DNA of 64,000 bases from the NCBI GenBank assembly GCA_025526995.1, contig JAHLKG010000005.1:620001-684000 (forward strand), in the 5' to 3' direction. A program made the position numbers and the translations under genes. This DNA comes from Powellomyces hirtus (Eukaryota > Chytridiomycota > Chytridiomycetes > Spizellomycetales > Powellomycetaceae). This document shows, one piece after another, positions 42,320 through 54,660 of this stretch (its first letter is position 1; the number at the start of each line of letters is the position of its first letter). The notes beneath the pieces were generated by a model. It searched no databases. It worked only from the letters and a program-made list of their open reading frames with translations, and was not told the origin of the DNA.

Positions 42320-45300
42320 ATGCCCTTCCGCGACAGCCCGCTGGCTCGCTCCCACTCGTCCACCAGCATCAACCGCGGAGCCCGCAATAGCAGCAACACA
42401 TTCTCCCCGATCCTCCTCCCGCTCAATCGTCAACAGTCGGCTTCGTCCACCCTCTCCTCCACCATCACCACTATCCACCGGCCCGGAACGCCTCCGGCAA
42501 ACTTCACCTCCACCAGCCCACAACAGCACCACACCAGCATCACCAACAGCAACCTCAACACCTCCCCGTCCGAACTCTTGACGAATGCAGACCGATATGC
42601 CCGTGGATGCCCTGTACCCATCAACATTAGCAACAACCCACCGCCGTTTGCCCCCGCAGCGGGACCACCCTCGTCGCCCACAACCACAGCCGGCAATCAC
42701 TCAATAGAACGGAAAAACAGCACGTCGTCTTCGGGTGGTGGGCGGGGCCCCTCCCACGATCTCCCTGTTGCGTTCGTCAAGGGTCTCAACAAGGACAGAC
42801 TGTCGGCGAATCTACCTCCACTCCGACGCGCCGTTTCCCATCGAGCAGCGAAAATGGCTGCTGGTGCGGGTGGAGGCGGCGGACCTGGGCGACGCAAGGG
42901 CTTGCTTTCGGCGGCGTGGAAACGGTGCAGGAGAATTGGCTGTGCACGCTTGATCTTGTGTTTGGCCTTGTTGTCCTTGCTCTCGTGGACGGGATTGTGG
43001 ACTGCGAATAAAGGACAGGTAAGGGAGTGAGGAAAGCGCAACCGAATTATGACTGGGCTAAGGATCCGAGTGATTGTCTGGTGGTCTTTTGGCAATCACA
43101 TGCGGGAGAGGATGTTTGTTTTATGGATGTTATTATCCCGCTCCGTTTTTCGGGAGTGTTGCTGCTACCCCGATACCATGACTTTTTGTCCGCAACATCC
43201 GGGTGTCTCGCCTCGTGCGCAAGATTTTTGCTCAAATTGCTAGTTTTCATTTTTTGTTATCACCCCAGTTTCCCAAGTCCATGGTGCCCATTCATCAGAA
43301 GCACGCTCCACATGAGCAAGGACAACGACCACTTCTGAGCTCCGACAACGATCCCAGTAAAAATGACCATGAGCATAATGAAAATAGCAACCACAATGAG
43401 TCGTTCTCTGGTGCTCAAGATGAGACCACCGGTCAAGATCATGACAGCACCAATAACGGTCAAGATGAGAAATCTGAGGAGCAGAAACCGCAAGAAGGAG
43501 CCGAGAAACACGCAGGGGATGTGGACGATCCCCGCAACCGGGATTCCGAAAATAATCAGGGTTCCGCAAACAACAGCGACGAGAATGATAGCTCTAATTC
43601 GAATGACGGAACCACCCGTCCCATCAACGGAAACTACAACCCGCGTCTCCCCGCCGCCAGTCTGCCACAAGACGGCCAAGCCGACGGTGTTGCCAACCCA
43701 GCTGCTCCAGCTCCCGACGACGACGCCTCTCGCCGCCCAACCTCCCCTCGGCCCGACGGCGCCGCAGCCGGTCTGACGGGCGACGCGACGCAAGATGTCG
43801 AATGGTACAAATCACAGTACGAAGCCAGCAAACGGAACCTCTTGACTGAAATCGAGAAAGCGGTCCAGGCCGACCGCGACCGTCGTGGCGATGAACAAAA
43901 AACACTGTTGGAAACGACCCTCGCCCAGCGTGTCGCGACGGAACGGGAAGCCCTCGAGACAGAGTTTGAGAAAAAGCTGGAGAGTGAGGTGGATCGATTG
44001 AAGGGAGACGCTCAGAACACGGTCACTGCGGAACTGGACCGTATCTTTTCGCTGAAAGGTGGCGAAGAGGACCTGAATGCACGCATTTTCGACCCGGATC
44101 TTGCGGCGAGAATGGCAAAGACTAAAGAAGTGCCTTTGTATGGGTTCAAAATGTGTGCTATTCTCGAAGGCGCTTTGTTCAATCCTTGGGTCGGACTAGG
44201 TATGATTCCATCCCAACCTCAGCCAAAGTGCTTGTTTGCCTACTCATTTTATTCAACAATGGCATCTGACTTTCTCTCTCCCGCTTCTCAGGTCCCATCA
44301 GCGGCAACCTAATGACCGCCAACCCACCTCGCGCCCTCGCTGCCAGCATGGTCGACTCGCTCGCACTCAAAGTCCATGATAACATCATGTCCTGGGCCGA
44401 CGGCGAGAAATTCGACACCAACTCCGTGACCCGCTTCGCGTGCTACATGGCCGCCCACGGGCGCAACGAGTACGCCCTCATGACTGACGGAATGTGGCTC
44501 CTTCACGTCAATGGCAAATCCTACTTTCCCGATCTCACTCTCAGTGGACCCGGTGATGCCACCAAAGACAACCAGGGAAACAAGCCGGGACCGAGATACG
44601 TGGGCAGTGGACCGAGAGTCAGGCCGCATTATTCGGAAAGCAAGAAGGAGGAAGATATGACCGAGGAAGAGAGAAGGAAGGAGGAGGAACATAAGAGTCA
44701 TGTGCACATCATCACGGCCGAGCAGAGCAGGTTGCTTGAGGCTGAAAAGAATAAGCAGGCCGACCCAAAGGAGAACAAGGAAGACAACAAAGACTCCAAC
44801 AGCAACTCGGACGAGAAGAAAGATGGCGAAAAGAAAGAGGAGGAAAAGAAGGATGAGGAGAAGAAAGAGAATGGAAACCGAAAGAAGCGAAGGGACGATG
44901 AGAGCAAGGACAGCAAGAACAGCCAGGACTCTGAAACCTCCAAAGATGACAAGGACGACAAAAGCAAAGTCCCGGAGATTGACAAAATTCCCACCGTCTA
45001 TAAACACTCCCCACCGACGTCACCCCAAACGCCTCGTCTGCGGTATAAGATTGCCTACCTCTTCCTCGTGCACGAAGGGCTCGACACCTTTACCACCCTT
45101 GTTGACGCCCTATACGATACGGACGGTCTCTTCCTCATCCACGTCGATTCCAAGCGCAGTGATTTCAAGCGCAAGGTCCACGAATGGTTGGAGAAGGACG
45201 AGATCTACAACAATGCGAAAAACATCTACGTTATGCCCAGCCCATTCAACTTAAATTGGGGAGCCAGCAGTATCGTGTTTGCGCAGTTGGAGGGTTTCTT

Positions 45301-46100
45301 TACCCTGATGGATATTGCAGATTGGGACTATGTAATCAATGTTAGTGGGTACGATTATCCGACAAGGAGCACTAAAGCCATGCACGCTATTCTCGAGGTA
45401 TGTAAACCATGAATCTTCCGGCCGGGCATAATTGTGCCGTGCAACGTAACTAACCATGCTTCTTGTCTTCTTGTAGCGTGACCCCGGAAAGGTTTACATT
45501 GAACACTGGACAGACCCCGAAACCGAATGGCGCCTCGAACGTGCCTTCTTCCTCACCAAATCCCAAACCGCCGTTCGTACGCCCACTGCCGCACCCGACC
45601 GTCGCTTCGCACTCGACCACCGCTTTCGCGCCATGAAACACCATCAATGGATGATTCTCCCTCGCTCATTCGTTCAACACCTTCGGCACGCGCAAGACGC
45701 CCACGACCTCCTTGCCTGGTCCGAACATTCATGGATTCCCGACGAGAATTATTTTGCCATGGTTGCCCTCTCGCATTCTTCCCACTGGGCCAACAAGATT
45801 GTCAACGACTGCAAACGGTTCATCTTTTTTGAGAACGGCGCGTTCCACCCGATTTGGCTCAAGGATGGCGATGAAAGCAAATTGGAAAAGGGAGCCAGTG
45901 TCGAAATGAGTCTCCCCACAGCCAACACCACGATGGTGACCCCCGGCGATCAGTCGCATCGCGAATACTTTTTTGTGAGAAAAGTCAATTCTCGCTGGGA
46001 ACATAAGATCCGTGCCTGGATGGACAGGAAGCGCGAGGAAGTCGACAACGCCCTCGAAGACGAGATCCGTGAAATCAATGAGAGATTCTGGACGAATTGA
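42320..46100 (+). CDS. GT14-family glycosyltransferase (core-2/I-branching or xylosyltransferase-like)
   Basis: Four exons: 42320-43018, 43269-44199, 44292-45397, 45477-46100; product 1119 residues. A Ser/Pro-rich cytosolic tail is followed by one membrane helix (CARLILCLALLSLLSWTGLW, about 207-227), giving a type II Golgi protein. A long acidic Asn/Asp/Glu lumenal region and a coiled coil follow (ALETEFEKKLESEVDRLKG), then a Lys/Glu-rich stretch. The GT14 domain starts near residue 793: KIAYLFLVHEGLDTFTTLVDALYDTDGLFLIHVDSK, SSIVFAQLEGFFTLMDIADWDYVINVSGYDYPT, and HSWIPDENYFAMVALSHS. This family transfers GlcNAc or xylose to protein-linked sugars from a UDP-sugar. Fungal members are little studied and the acceptor is unknown. 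The ATG follows a CA-rich leader. Confidence 0.85.
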
Positions 46101-46520
46101 AACAGCTCAAATCAAGAATGTTGACATTTTTTTTTTGCCCGCGTGTTGATAGAGAAACCGCCATTACGACGATAAAAACTCATAAAAAACCCCCCTAGTT
46201 CAAATATGTGTTACATTAACTTTATTTTTTGGTGCTTTGCTACCCCTGGTTCCTAAATCCCATTCCCCACTCCCATCCCCAGTATTCTTATTGTGTGTTG
46301 TAAAAAAAAAAACGAGATGAAGATAAATGGAAAAGAATGACGACTATACGCACGCATGTGTGCGATGTTGGTTCGTGACAATCAGCTCTTCCAAATGAAA
46401 TGGTGTAGAACAGATTGTGTGCTCATGGCTCTAAACATGCAGTTCTGTATTGTTCAGATGCAAAAGGTTTAAACATTCCTGACCGGACCACCTCCCCCCA
46501 CTCTTTGGTGATAGTGTGGT
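46101..46520. other. Intergenic region between convergent genes
   Basis: 420 bp with poly-T (46126-46135) and poly-A (46302-46311) runs, presumably 3' untranslated sequence of both genes. Confidence 0.5.
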
Positions 46521-49127
46521 TCAGACAAACGCAGTCCCCTGATGCTGCTCCTCCACTGCTCCCTCCCATCCAGCGTGTCTAAATGTGAATCCCACAAACG
46601 CGTCTCTAATCTCTTTATCCCTCATACGTTTCGTCGCACCTTCACTTTTCCCCGCCCCGTTCTTCTTTGTGCAATTCTTGCCCGCAACTTCGCGCATGCG
46701 ATCGCGAACCTCTTTGTACATGGCCATGTCGTTCTCGTCAGTGAAGTCGTCGAAATAGGATGTGTCGGTTTCGGCCCGGAGAGTGGGAATGAACGGTGGC
46801 GTGTTGTGCGGCGAATTACGAAGGTTGGTGAACGGGTGGTTGAGGAAGAAAGCGTGGGATTGCAACGCCGAGGGGGTTTGGAGACGGGTGTCGGAGGTGG
46901 TGAGAAGGCTATAGAGAAATTCAAAAACACATAATCAGGTTGTAGCTCCGTCTTTTGTGCGGAGCTTCTCAGTGTTTTTTGTTTGTTCTTACCTTTCGAC
47001 CAACGACCATGCTGTGTCAGACAGGTTGAACTCCTCGTCTGCGCCCGTGTACTGCGGGCGGGCAAGGACTTCCTTCCAGTTGTACACGTTGACCCAGACG
47101 TCGTCTGTTGTCGGCGCCGTGAACGGAGGGTATCCTGAAGCATCAAGGGGAATATGTGAGTCACAAAATCAAAACAAAGCAGAACAAATGCTTTACTGAA
47201 CATTGCTTACCGGCAAGACACTCAAACAGGATACATCCGATGCTCCAGTAGTCTACTGCCAGGCCGTATCCTTCCTGGTTGTTGGTGAGGACCTCCGGGG
47301 CCATGTAGTCGGGGCTGCCTACCAGGGAGTACGCCTAAGCGAAGAATGTATGAGCCGTCGCCCTGAGTGCAAGAAAAGGAACCTTGCGCAAGGCTTACCA
47401 GCATGTCTTCGCGCCGCATAGATTGATGGATGCTGCGGCGCTCGTAAGTCGAGCGCTTTGTTGGTTGTGTGTTTTTAATCTTGTCAAGCTGGGGAATAGA
47501 AGTAAACACATGTAAGCCCTCAGACCTAAAGCATTCCAGACCGCTGCATTTCTTGTTTCACTCCTCTTTTACATACCTTGATCTTCAACCCCTCCACGAC
47601 CTTCCCACTAACCCACCCTCTACTCAATCCAAAATCCGTCAACTTCAAGTGCCCTTTGGCGTCAATCAAGAAGTTCTCGGGTTTCAAATCACGATGAATG
47701 AATCCCAGTGTATGCAGTTCCGCCACGGCAACCGACATTTCCGCAACGTAGAACCGGGCATGGACTTCGCGGAGCACGCCAGAGTTGTTGAGCAAGGTCC
47801 GCATGTCCCCCCCGGCGACGTACTCCATGGCCAGGAAAACGTGCTCCGAGTCTTGGAAGGAATACAGGAGTTTGACCAGCCAGGGTGTGGACGTTCGCGT
47901 GAGGATGTCGCGTTCGGTCAAAATGTGGTTGATCTGTTTAGTGGAGGGAACGTGGAGAGAGACGGTGAAAGGATACTCCGTTCAGTTTCTGTGATTAGAG
48001 AAAATTGTGTCGCGGTAGGGTTCTTACCTCCCCAAGATTCGCGAGCAGATGCTTGCTCATTTTCTTGAGGGCGCAGATCTCCTTGGTATCATTCTGCCGT
48101 GCCAGAAACACCTGCGCAGGGAACGATAGCAAAACCAACCAATGTAAGATGTCCGTTCAAGAGTATTTGTCCTCGATCGGTGCACATAGCCCGCCCTGAG
48201 CCCTTCAGCACGGTAATGCATCGGAATCCACACTATATCTTGATCTTTACCTGTCCATAGCCACCCTGTCCAACTTGCTTGATGATCGCAAAATTTGCGA
48301 TCCGTGGGCGGCATCGCCGGCGTCGAAGCTTGTCGCTCTCAGCTTTGCAGTAGTTCTTCCATCCACGTTGTGCTTCCTCGCCCGTAGCCTAGTAAAGAAA
48401 GTGGCTCGTTAGACAGAAGCCCAGCACAAAATGCTGAGCATATTGTGATATCATACATTCTGTGCCTCGGTCCGAAATTTGTGCAACCGGGCTTTCCGGT
48501 CATCGAGGTATTTTAGGAGATCAAAGTAGTGCTCGAGGAAAACTGAAGAAGAAGAGCAATACTGTTAGCATGCGGCAACATCATCACATGACGAGACAGA
48601 ATGGTTGGCAGTAACAAAAGCTTACAGATATTGGTCATCTCCGACTTGCGCCTCGTGACGGCACTAACAACAAACGGCTTGTCCTTAACGGTCAATCCGC
48701 GTTCACCCGGTCCCCGTTCCACATGAGCCAGCTCTGCCGCGGGAGATGCATGTCTCGCTGCCTGACGGGGCGGACGCGGGGGCTTGACGGGGGGCTGTGG
48801 GTTCTGTATCGTCGTTGAGGATGAGGTCGCTGGTGTAGTCTTTGTTGTGTCTTTGGCGCGGGTTTCCGACAAACTGAGAGTCACGGCCATGTTCTCGGCG
48901 ATGCGGTCAACCGCGGCGATGGCGTCGACGACACCATGGGTGGGGATTGGGATGCGGGTTCGGGGTGGGGTGTCGCTTATAGAAGGTGCGTTTGTCGGTG
49001 TGCTTGTGGAGGATGGAGATTGTAGTGGTGGAGTGGGGAGCGGGTGTCCGCCCCGACGGGGAGAAGTGTTGGCCGCTGCGGGAGATGGGACGCCAGGGCG
49101 GGGAATGCTGGATAGAATGCTCGTCAT
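46521..49127 (-). CDS. Dbf2/Sid2-type AGC kinase of the mitotic-exit/septation network
   Basis: Nine exons: 49127-48626, 48542-48457, 48388-48251, 48111-48028, 47933-47577, 47488-47399, 47334-47211, 47134-46993, 46908-46521; product 636 residues. A Pro-rich disordered N-terminus leads into the Mob1-binding helix region ([23 protein letters not shown]). The kinase domain has loop [10 protein letters not shown], Lys in [14 protein letters not shown] (D352), DFG (D370), an AGC-type insert rich in basic residues ([18 protein letters not shown]) before the activation segment, and [12 protein letters not shown]. The C-terminal extension holds the hydrophobic motif [11 protein letters not shown]. 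Dbf2/Dbf20/Sid2 act with Mob1 to drive mitotic exit and septum formation. The motif order and LTERDILT / GGDMRTLL segments place it in this group rather than Cbk1/Orb6. Confidence 0.9.
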
Positions 49128-50516
49128 TGGTGCTGATCTGTTCGTTTCCTCTCTCGACCGCTTTTTAGAAAGAGAGCTAATTCACAAACTCGAACAACAA
49201 AATGGAATCGAAACACCAACTATGGGAGCAGGCAGGATTGCACAGTCAAACACCATCCAGCAGCAACCACAGAATCCACAGAGAGGTCTACAAGGAAGGA
49301 GATGCTGAGGTGAGCAGCTGTCGGACTTTGCCACTCGCTGAGCCGCCGTCCTCTGCAATTTGACACATGAACAGCTTGGCCCCTTGCTGGCCTCGGTAAG
49401 ACACCCAGGCTTTGGGAATGTGACTGAGTCATTTCTTGACACTTTTTGGGAAGAGAATTTTGGGCGGGCGGGAACTTGGCCCGGAAGAGTGGCTTTTTGG
49501 CCCGGGCCATTTTTGCCAGAACCCACAGAACGTCCCGTCAAACATCCTTTCGTTGATTCATTATGATTTGTGTCCTCGTTTTTCACGGAACAGGAGTTTG
49601 TTTGCATGTTGATGCTAACCCACCCGGTGGAGCCCTGTTCTGGCTGACGGCTGATGGTCGTAGTCACAAGCCCAGTCTTCCTCAGCGACGCCCCAGAGTT
49701 GATGCAGAGCCAACCATCCATAAATTGCACGCATATCTGCTGCTCACATTTTTTTCAATCCGCACATCTCCTAATTATCAAGCGGTTACTCCTGCAATGC
49801 ATTTACAAAAACATTCGTTGTCGTGCGTCTGATTCAACAGGATGCGCAAGTCGGAGTTTTGGATTCCGTAATGACTGACGGCGGCAAAACGCGTCCTGTG
49901 CGCGGTGCTGTGCCACGCGGGCGCGCAGTCAAAGTGTGAGAAAAAGAGACGCGATCATGATGACTCATGAAGGTTTGCCCGTCGCGTGTGCCGTCAGTCA
50001 AACGCGGACACGCTGATCGGTCGGTGACTGATCTGAACCTGAAGATTTTCATCCTCAAATGGAAAAAGTTTGCTTGCATCTCGCTGCAATGCGGATCACG
50101 TCTCGTCTCATGTTCGTGGGTGGGACCTTCGTAGGGCGGGGGATTGGCAATTACGCGATCGCATAGCGTAATTGTTTGGAGGCACAAGGTGCAGTAAATG
50201 CCCGGAACCACGGCCACTGACGGCAAGCCCGTGGCCGCTGTCGTCGATCAAGCTCGGATTTTTTGGTTCGCATGGTTCAGTCATACGGGGAAAAATAGTG
50301 TCAAGAGTAGTATGCCTTAAAAGCAAGATCAGGGTTTTTTTTGGCGCTGCAGCAAGGAGCATTTGAAACTGGCAGACCAGTGAGGGGGAAAGGGCAACTC
50401 GCAAAGGGAATATAAAAGGAAGCGCTTCATCCAGGCCATCCTCAAAGACCAGACTCCGCATCACCAGCTCTTTCCCCCCCACTTCTCTCCTTTGCCCCGA
50501 CCCTCCCCAGACAAAC
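49128..50516. other. Intergenic region between divergent genes
   Basis: About 1.4 kb holding the kinase promoter and the protease promoter. Short frames only. The protease TATA box at 50411 is listed separately. Confidence 0.5.
50411..50419 (+). promoter_or_regulatory. TATA box of the subtilisin gene
   Basis: TATAAAAGG lies 106 bp before the ATG at 50517 and is followed by a C/T-rich leader, as in highly expressed fungal genes. Confidence 0.7.
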
Positions 50517-52001
50517 ATGTCCGCCAAGACCGTCCTCGCTCTCGCCGTCCTGGCTTCCTCCGCCTACGCTGCGGACATCAATGCCCAGCTGAGCCAAGCT
50601 GCCTCCGCCGCTGCTCCCGGCGATATCCTGTCTTTCACCGTGCAGCTGCGCGACACTCTCACTGTCAAAAACATCCCCGCCAGCCTGACCGGTGACCGAT
50701 CCGCCCAGGGCAAGTTCGTCTACAACGCTCTGGCCGCGCACGCCAAAAAGTCCCAGGCCGGCATTGAGGAGCTCCTGAAGAGTCTCGGTGACCAGGTCGC
50801 TTACTACAAGTCCTACAAGGTGTCCAACTCGCTGGTCGTGGATGGTACCTCTGAGGTCCTCTCTCAGCTCCAGAACCACCCAGACGTCCTCTCCATTAGC
50901 AGCAACGCCGCGTTCAACCTCGCAGTCCCCAAGCCTTCTGGCAACGCCCCCGCCGCGTCCCTGGTTGCTGCCGCCGCCCCGCTGTGGAACTTGGCGCAGG
51001 TCAAGGCCCCGCAAGTGTGGGCCAAGGGATTCCTCGGTGGAAACCTCACCTACGCCAATGCGGATACTGGTGTTACCTGGAACCACCCCGAACTCCGCGG
51101 CAACTACCTCGGTGTGAAGGCCGACGGAACCGTGAACCACAACTACGCCTGGTACGATGGTGTCCAGCGCGCAGTTGCCCCCTCCAACCCTTACTGCTCG
51201 CCAAAGTCCGCAGCTCCTTGCGATGACAACGGCCACGGTACCCACACCACCTCCACCTCTGTCGGCAAGACCGTTGGTGTCGCCCCCGGCGCCAAATGGA
51301 TGGCCTGCAGAAACATGGACTACGGTACCGGCCGACCCGAGACGTACCTCAACTGCCTCGAGTTTTTCCTCGCTCCCACCGACCTGAACGGCCAGAACCC
51401 GGACGCATCCAAGCGCCCTCACGCCATTGGAAACTCTTACGGATGCCCCGCTGAAGAGCTTTGCGACAAGAACACCTTCAACACTGCTCTTGCCAACCTG
51501 AAGGCCGCCGGAATCTTCATGAGTGTATCAGCGGGTAACTCATACGAGGAAGAAGGCTGCAACTCTGTCTCCGCCCCGCCCGCCATCTCCTCCATCGTTA
51601 CCTCCGTCGCTGCCGTCGACTCCAAGAACTTGGTCGCCTCCTTCAGCTCCCGTGGAAACGTTGCCGGCCGAGGCACCACCGGCCGTGGCGTTGACATTTC
51701 CGCGCCTGGGGTCAACGTCAAGGGAGCCTGGAGAACCGCCACTGGTTTCAACACCATCTCTGGAACCTCCATGGCGAGCCCTCACGTCGGCGGTGCCGTC
51801 ATGCTAATTGCTGAAGCCTGCCCCAAGCTCCAACGCGACGTTGCCAAGATCACCTCCCTCCTTTACTCCACTGCCACTCCTCTCTACACCCTTCGTTCCA
51901 ACGGATGCGCTGGCGACACCCGCAGGAACACCCCAAACACTGTCTACGGATACGGCCAGCTGAACATTGATGCCGCTATCAAGAAGTGCCAGGCCGCGTA
52001 A
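50517..52001 (+). CDS. Secreted subtilisin-like serine protease (S8)
   Basis: 494 residues, no intron, strongly C-biased third codon positions. A signal peptide (MSAKTVLALAVLASSAYA) is followed by an I9-type propeptide (about 35-130, ILSFTVQLRDTL ... HPDVLSISSN) that folds and inhibits the enzyme before self-cleavage. The catalytic triad is D183 (ADTGVTW), H240 (GHGTHT) and S418 (GTSMASPH), with oxyanion Asn 341 (SAGNSYEEEG). The DTGVTWNHPEL and CDDNGHGTH segments resemble bacillopeptidase-F-like subtilases more than proteinase K. The product probably degrades extracellular protein for nutrition. High expression is inferred from codon bias, the TATA box and the lack of introns. Confidence 0.93.
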   Translation: MSAKTVLALAVLASSAYAADINAQLSQAASAAAPGDILSFTVQLRDTLTVKNIPASLTGDRSAQGKFVYNALAAHAKKSQAGIEELLKSLGDQVAYYKSYKVSNSLVVDGTSEVLSQLQNHPDVLSISSNAAFNLAVPKPSGNAPAASLVAAAAPLWNLAQVKAPQVWAKGFLGGNLTYANADTGVTWNHPELRGNYLGVKADGTVNHNYAWYDGVQRAVAPSNPYCSPKSAAPCDDNGHGTHTTSTSVGKTVGVAPGAKWMACRNMDYGTGRPETYLNCLEFFLAPTDLNGQNPDASKRPHAIGNSYGCPAEELCDKNTFNTALANLKAAGIFMSVSAGNSYEEEGCNSVSAPPAISSIVTSVAAVDSKNLVASFSSRGNVAGRGTTGRGVDISAPGVNVKGAWRTATGFNTISGTSMASPHVGGAVMLIAEACPKLQRDVAKITSLLYSTATPLYTLRSNGCAGDTRRNTPNTVYGYGQLNIDAAIKKCQAA

Positions 52002-52233
52002 ATTCACCGTTCGATAGAACATAGATTACTAGCTGTAGATATCCCCCTCACCTATGTAAATATACCATAAAGAAAGATAAGCCGTCAACACGCGTGAGAT
52101 ATTGTGTATATTGTGTGGCCAACGTTGTCACTATCTTTGTCCAAAGAGGACCAGGAACCATCTTCTACCCATGTATCGTCAACCTTGAACACACATCATA
52201 ATGTAGACACCAATGATCCCATATGTATATGCA

Positions 52234-52647
52234 TCATGCGTTTTGCACGGTGCACCCAGCCTCCTTCCACAGCTTTGCCGCAACCTCAGCTTTATCCTCC
52301 TTGACCAAAATCCAATCCGTATCATACGTGCTGACACAAAACACGCTCACACCGGCCTCCTTGAGCGGAGTCGTCAAAAAATGCAAGATGCCCACCAAGG
52401 CAAAATCGAGCGTGCCGGCGACTTGGAATGCGCGCCAGCCGGATTCGGTCTTGTCGGCGGCGTGGACGGGGGTGATGGACGATGGGAGGATGAGCGAAAT
52501 TTCGTCGGCTGCGATGGTTAGCGAGACAAGCGAGGTGGCGAGGCCGGTCGCGAGTTGGGAGGTGGCTTTGGCAATGTTCTCTGGTGTGCGTGCTAACCGG
52601 TGGACCGAGATCGCCTGCGGGTGTTGAAGAATCGTAAGGGACGGCAT
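52234..52647 (-). CDS. Small ACT-domain protein (CASTOR-like fold), possible amino-acid sensor
   Basis: 137 residues from MPSLTILQHPQAISVHRL. The frame extends 22 codons further upstream, but MPSL matches the usual family start. The first half is a strand-helix unit with EISLILPS. The second half is a typical ACT_7-type domain: GWRAFQVAGTLDFALVGILHFLTTPLKEAGVSVFCVSTYDTDWILVKED. Proteins of this shape (bacterial and fungal DUF-type ACT pairs, animal CASTOR) bind amino acids at the domain interface. No catalytic residues are visible. It is convergent with the protease gene, 232 bp apart. Confidence 0.8.
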   Translation of the reverse strand: MPSLTILQHPQAISVHRLARTPENIAKATSQLATGLATSLVSLTIAADEISLILPSSITPVHAADKTESGWRAFQVAGTLDFALVGILHFLTTPLKEAGVSVFCVSTYDTDWILVKEDKAEVAAKLWKEAGCTVQNA

Positions 52648-54412
52648 TGTCGCTGACCGCTTTTCCGTTGATTGAACTGAGAGGAGGACCAGATTCATCC
52701 AGAAGGGGTTCACCGTGATAGGGGTCCGTTTTATGTGAATGCCCGCGCCACACGTCCGTTCTCGCGACTTGCTCCTGCACGCGTTTTCACGTCAATTTTA
52801 CCAGCGCAAAAGTTCGTACTAGAAGCTTCGAGTGCAAAACGGTCTATATGGCCGGCTAAACAAGATAACTCCACATTGTCTTAGACGACACCACCAATGG
52901 GAATGTGGAGTTTATAGGTCAACAATCCCAGGTACGCATGTCACAAAGGGCATTGACGCAAACAACACCCGCACTCAAGAAGCTAGTCAATGTTACAATA
53001 ACTATCAAGACAAACTCTCAATCAACAAAAAGCTCCGGAAGATCGAATGGAATGAGTAAATAGTATATAGTTGGTTTGCATTGCAATTATTCGATTGCGT
53101 ATCCGAAAGCCCGAACTGTGTGCAACGAACAAACACGACGGACTTGAGTGTTGTGTGGCAGTTAGAAACTGGAGCACCGCCGACATTGTTGTCGTCAAGT
53201 GCTCTTTTTCGCATAATACTGTGAAGAAAGGCGCTTGCAAAACTTGACTAGTTTAAGATGGGCCGGTTGCATGTGTATATCCCTGTCCTGTCTCTAGACG
53301 CCTATAAATTGCATATCCTTTGACCCCATTGGTTGTTTGTAAGATTCACACGACTGTGCTTCTGCTCATTCTGTCCACAGCATGATGTGTAGTTCAGATG
53401 CTGGCGGATGATGATTTTGGGTATTCGTGTGCCAAAGTCGCAGGAAGTAGCATTGAACTGTGTAACGTTGCAACGGTTAGGTTCCTTTTCTGGCCGTGCT
53501 TTCTCATTGGCGTGTTCCACAGTTCACACGAGATAAGATTAAATTCGGCCATATCAAGAACACACATGGCATTCTATCCCCTGAGGAGAGTTTGCCGAGA
53601 GAGCAATGTTCGTTCTAACGTGTGGCGAATGGGGTCGCAGGCTCTCCCGTTGAGACGGCTCGGACATATTCGTCTCCCAATGCGCAATGATCGAAGTGCA
53701 ATCAAATAACTTGACCCGCTGCTCCCCTACCATCCCAATTTCTACCTAACCTCAAAATCGGGAGATTGGTCGCCAACCCCAATCGATGAATGAGGTCTGT
53801 GTCATCCCGCTTATTTCCTTTCTCCTTGCCATGATTTCCAAAATTGTCCCATCATAATGATACACTCACCGGAGGGTTGTGCTGCAAGTTGGTGCATGTG
53901 CGCCCCGGTTGATTCAAAGTTGATTGTTCCACGAGCATCCCAACCCATTTGTGCCCATCGTGTTCCGCGGGCGGGGACATGGGGAACGAAATCTGAAAGA
54001 TCTACCTACCGTACGCCCATAAGCGTCCCCTCCGATTGTGCGATTTTGATCATTGGCAAAACATTTGTTGTTTAGACTTTGGATTGCGGCCCCCGCGCTT
54101 GTTTCTCACCAGCCATCTAGGTCATCGGCAATCGATCTTGGGGCGAAACATCTATGGTTTGATGTCCCACAAACCACTGTTCAGCAAGAGTCCGTGAAAT
54201 TTGGACGCACCATCTGGGCGGGGAACAAAATGCGCAAGCCACGCTTTGTCGACAATTCCGGCGGTTTTTAACATAACGGAATTTATCAGAAAAGGTGTTA
54301 AACATTCAGAGGCAATAAACTTAACGGTCCTCCAAGGTTCATGAAGAGCGGGCTAGCAACCCGAGTGATCACATTACCATGTCACTTTGGTGTATTGGCC
54401 AAATGTGGCCTA

Positions 54413-54660
54413 CTAGTAGTCCACGAACGAATTTTTTCCGACCTGTTGCCGCTGCGGCTGAGGGGTACCAGGTCTATTAGATACACTCGGATCTACTAAC
54501 AGTATTTCCACGCCCAACTCCGAGACGGTCGGGCGGAAAGAGAGACTCGGCACAGAGCGCAGATCCGCCATCTCCATCGATTGATAGACTGTGTAACTCA
54601 GATTTGTGAGACGCAGCACAATATCGATGCGGCGGCAGTGGGAGAGAAGGTCACCTACGG
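54413..54660 (-). pseudogene. Possible gene relic, leucine-rich fragment
   Basis: The minus-strand frame is open for about 80 codons and reads like protein (AVGDLLSHCRRIDIVLRLTNLSYT, SLSFRPTVSELGVEILLVDPS), with an LRR/F-box-like hydrophobic pattern. It has no start codon at its upstream end and no neighbouring exon that I can identify. It may be chance. Confidence 0.2.

Noticed and set aside
50442..51422. 326-codon minus-strand frame opposite the subtilisin
   Set aside because: Shadow of the codon-biased protease frame; Val/Gly-rich with no domain.
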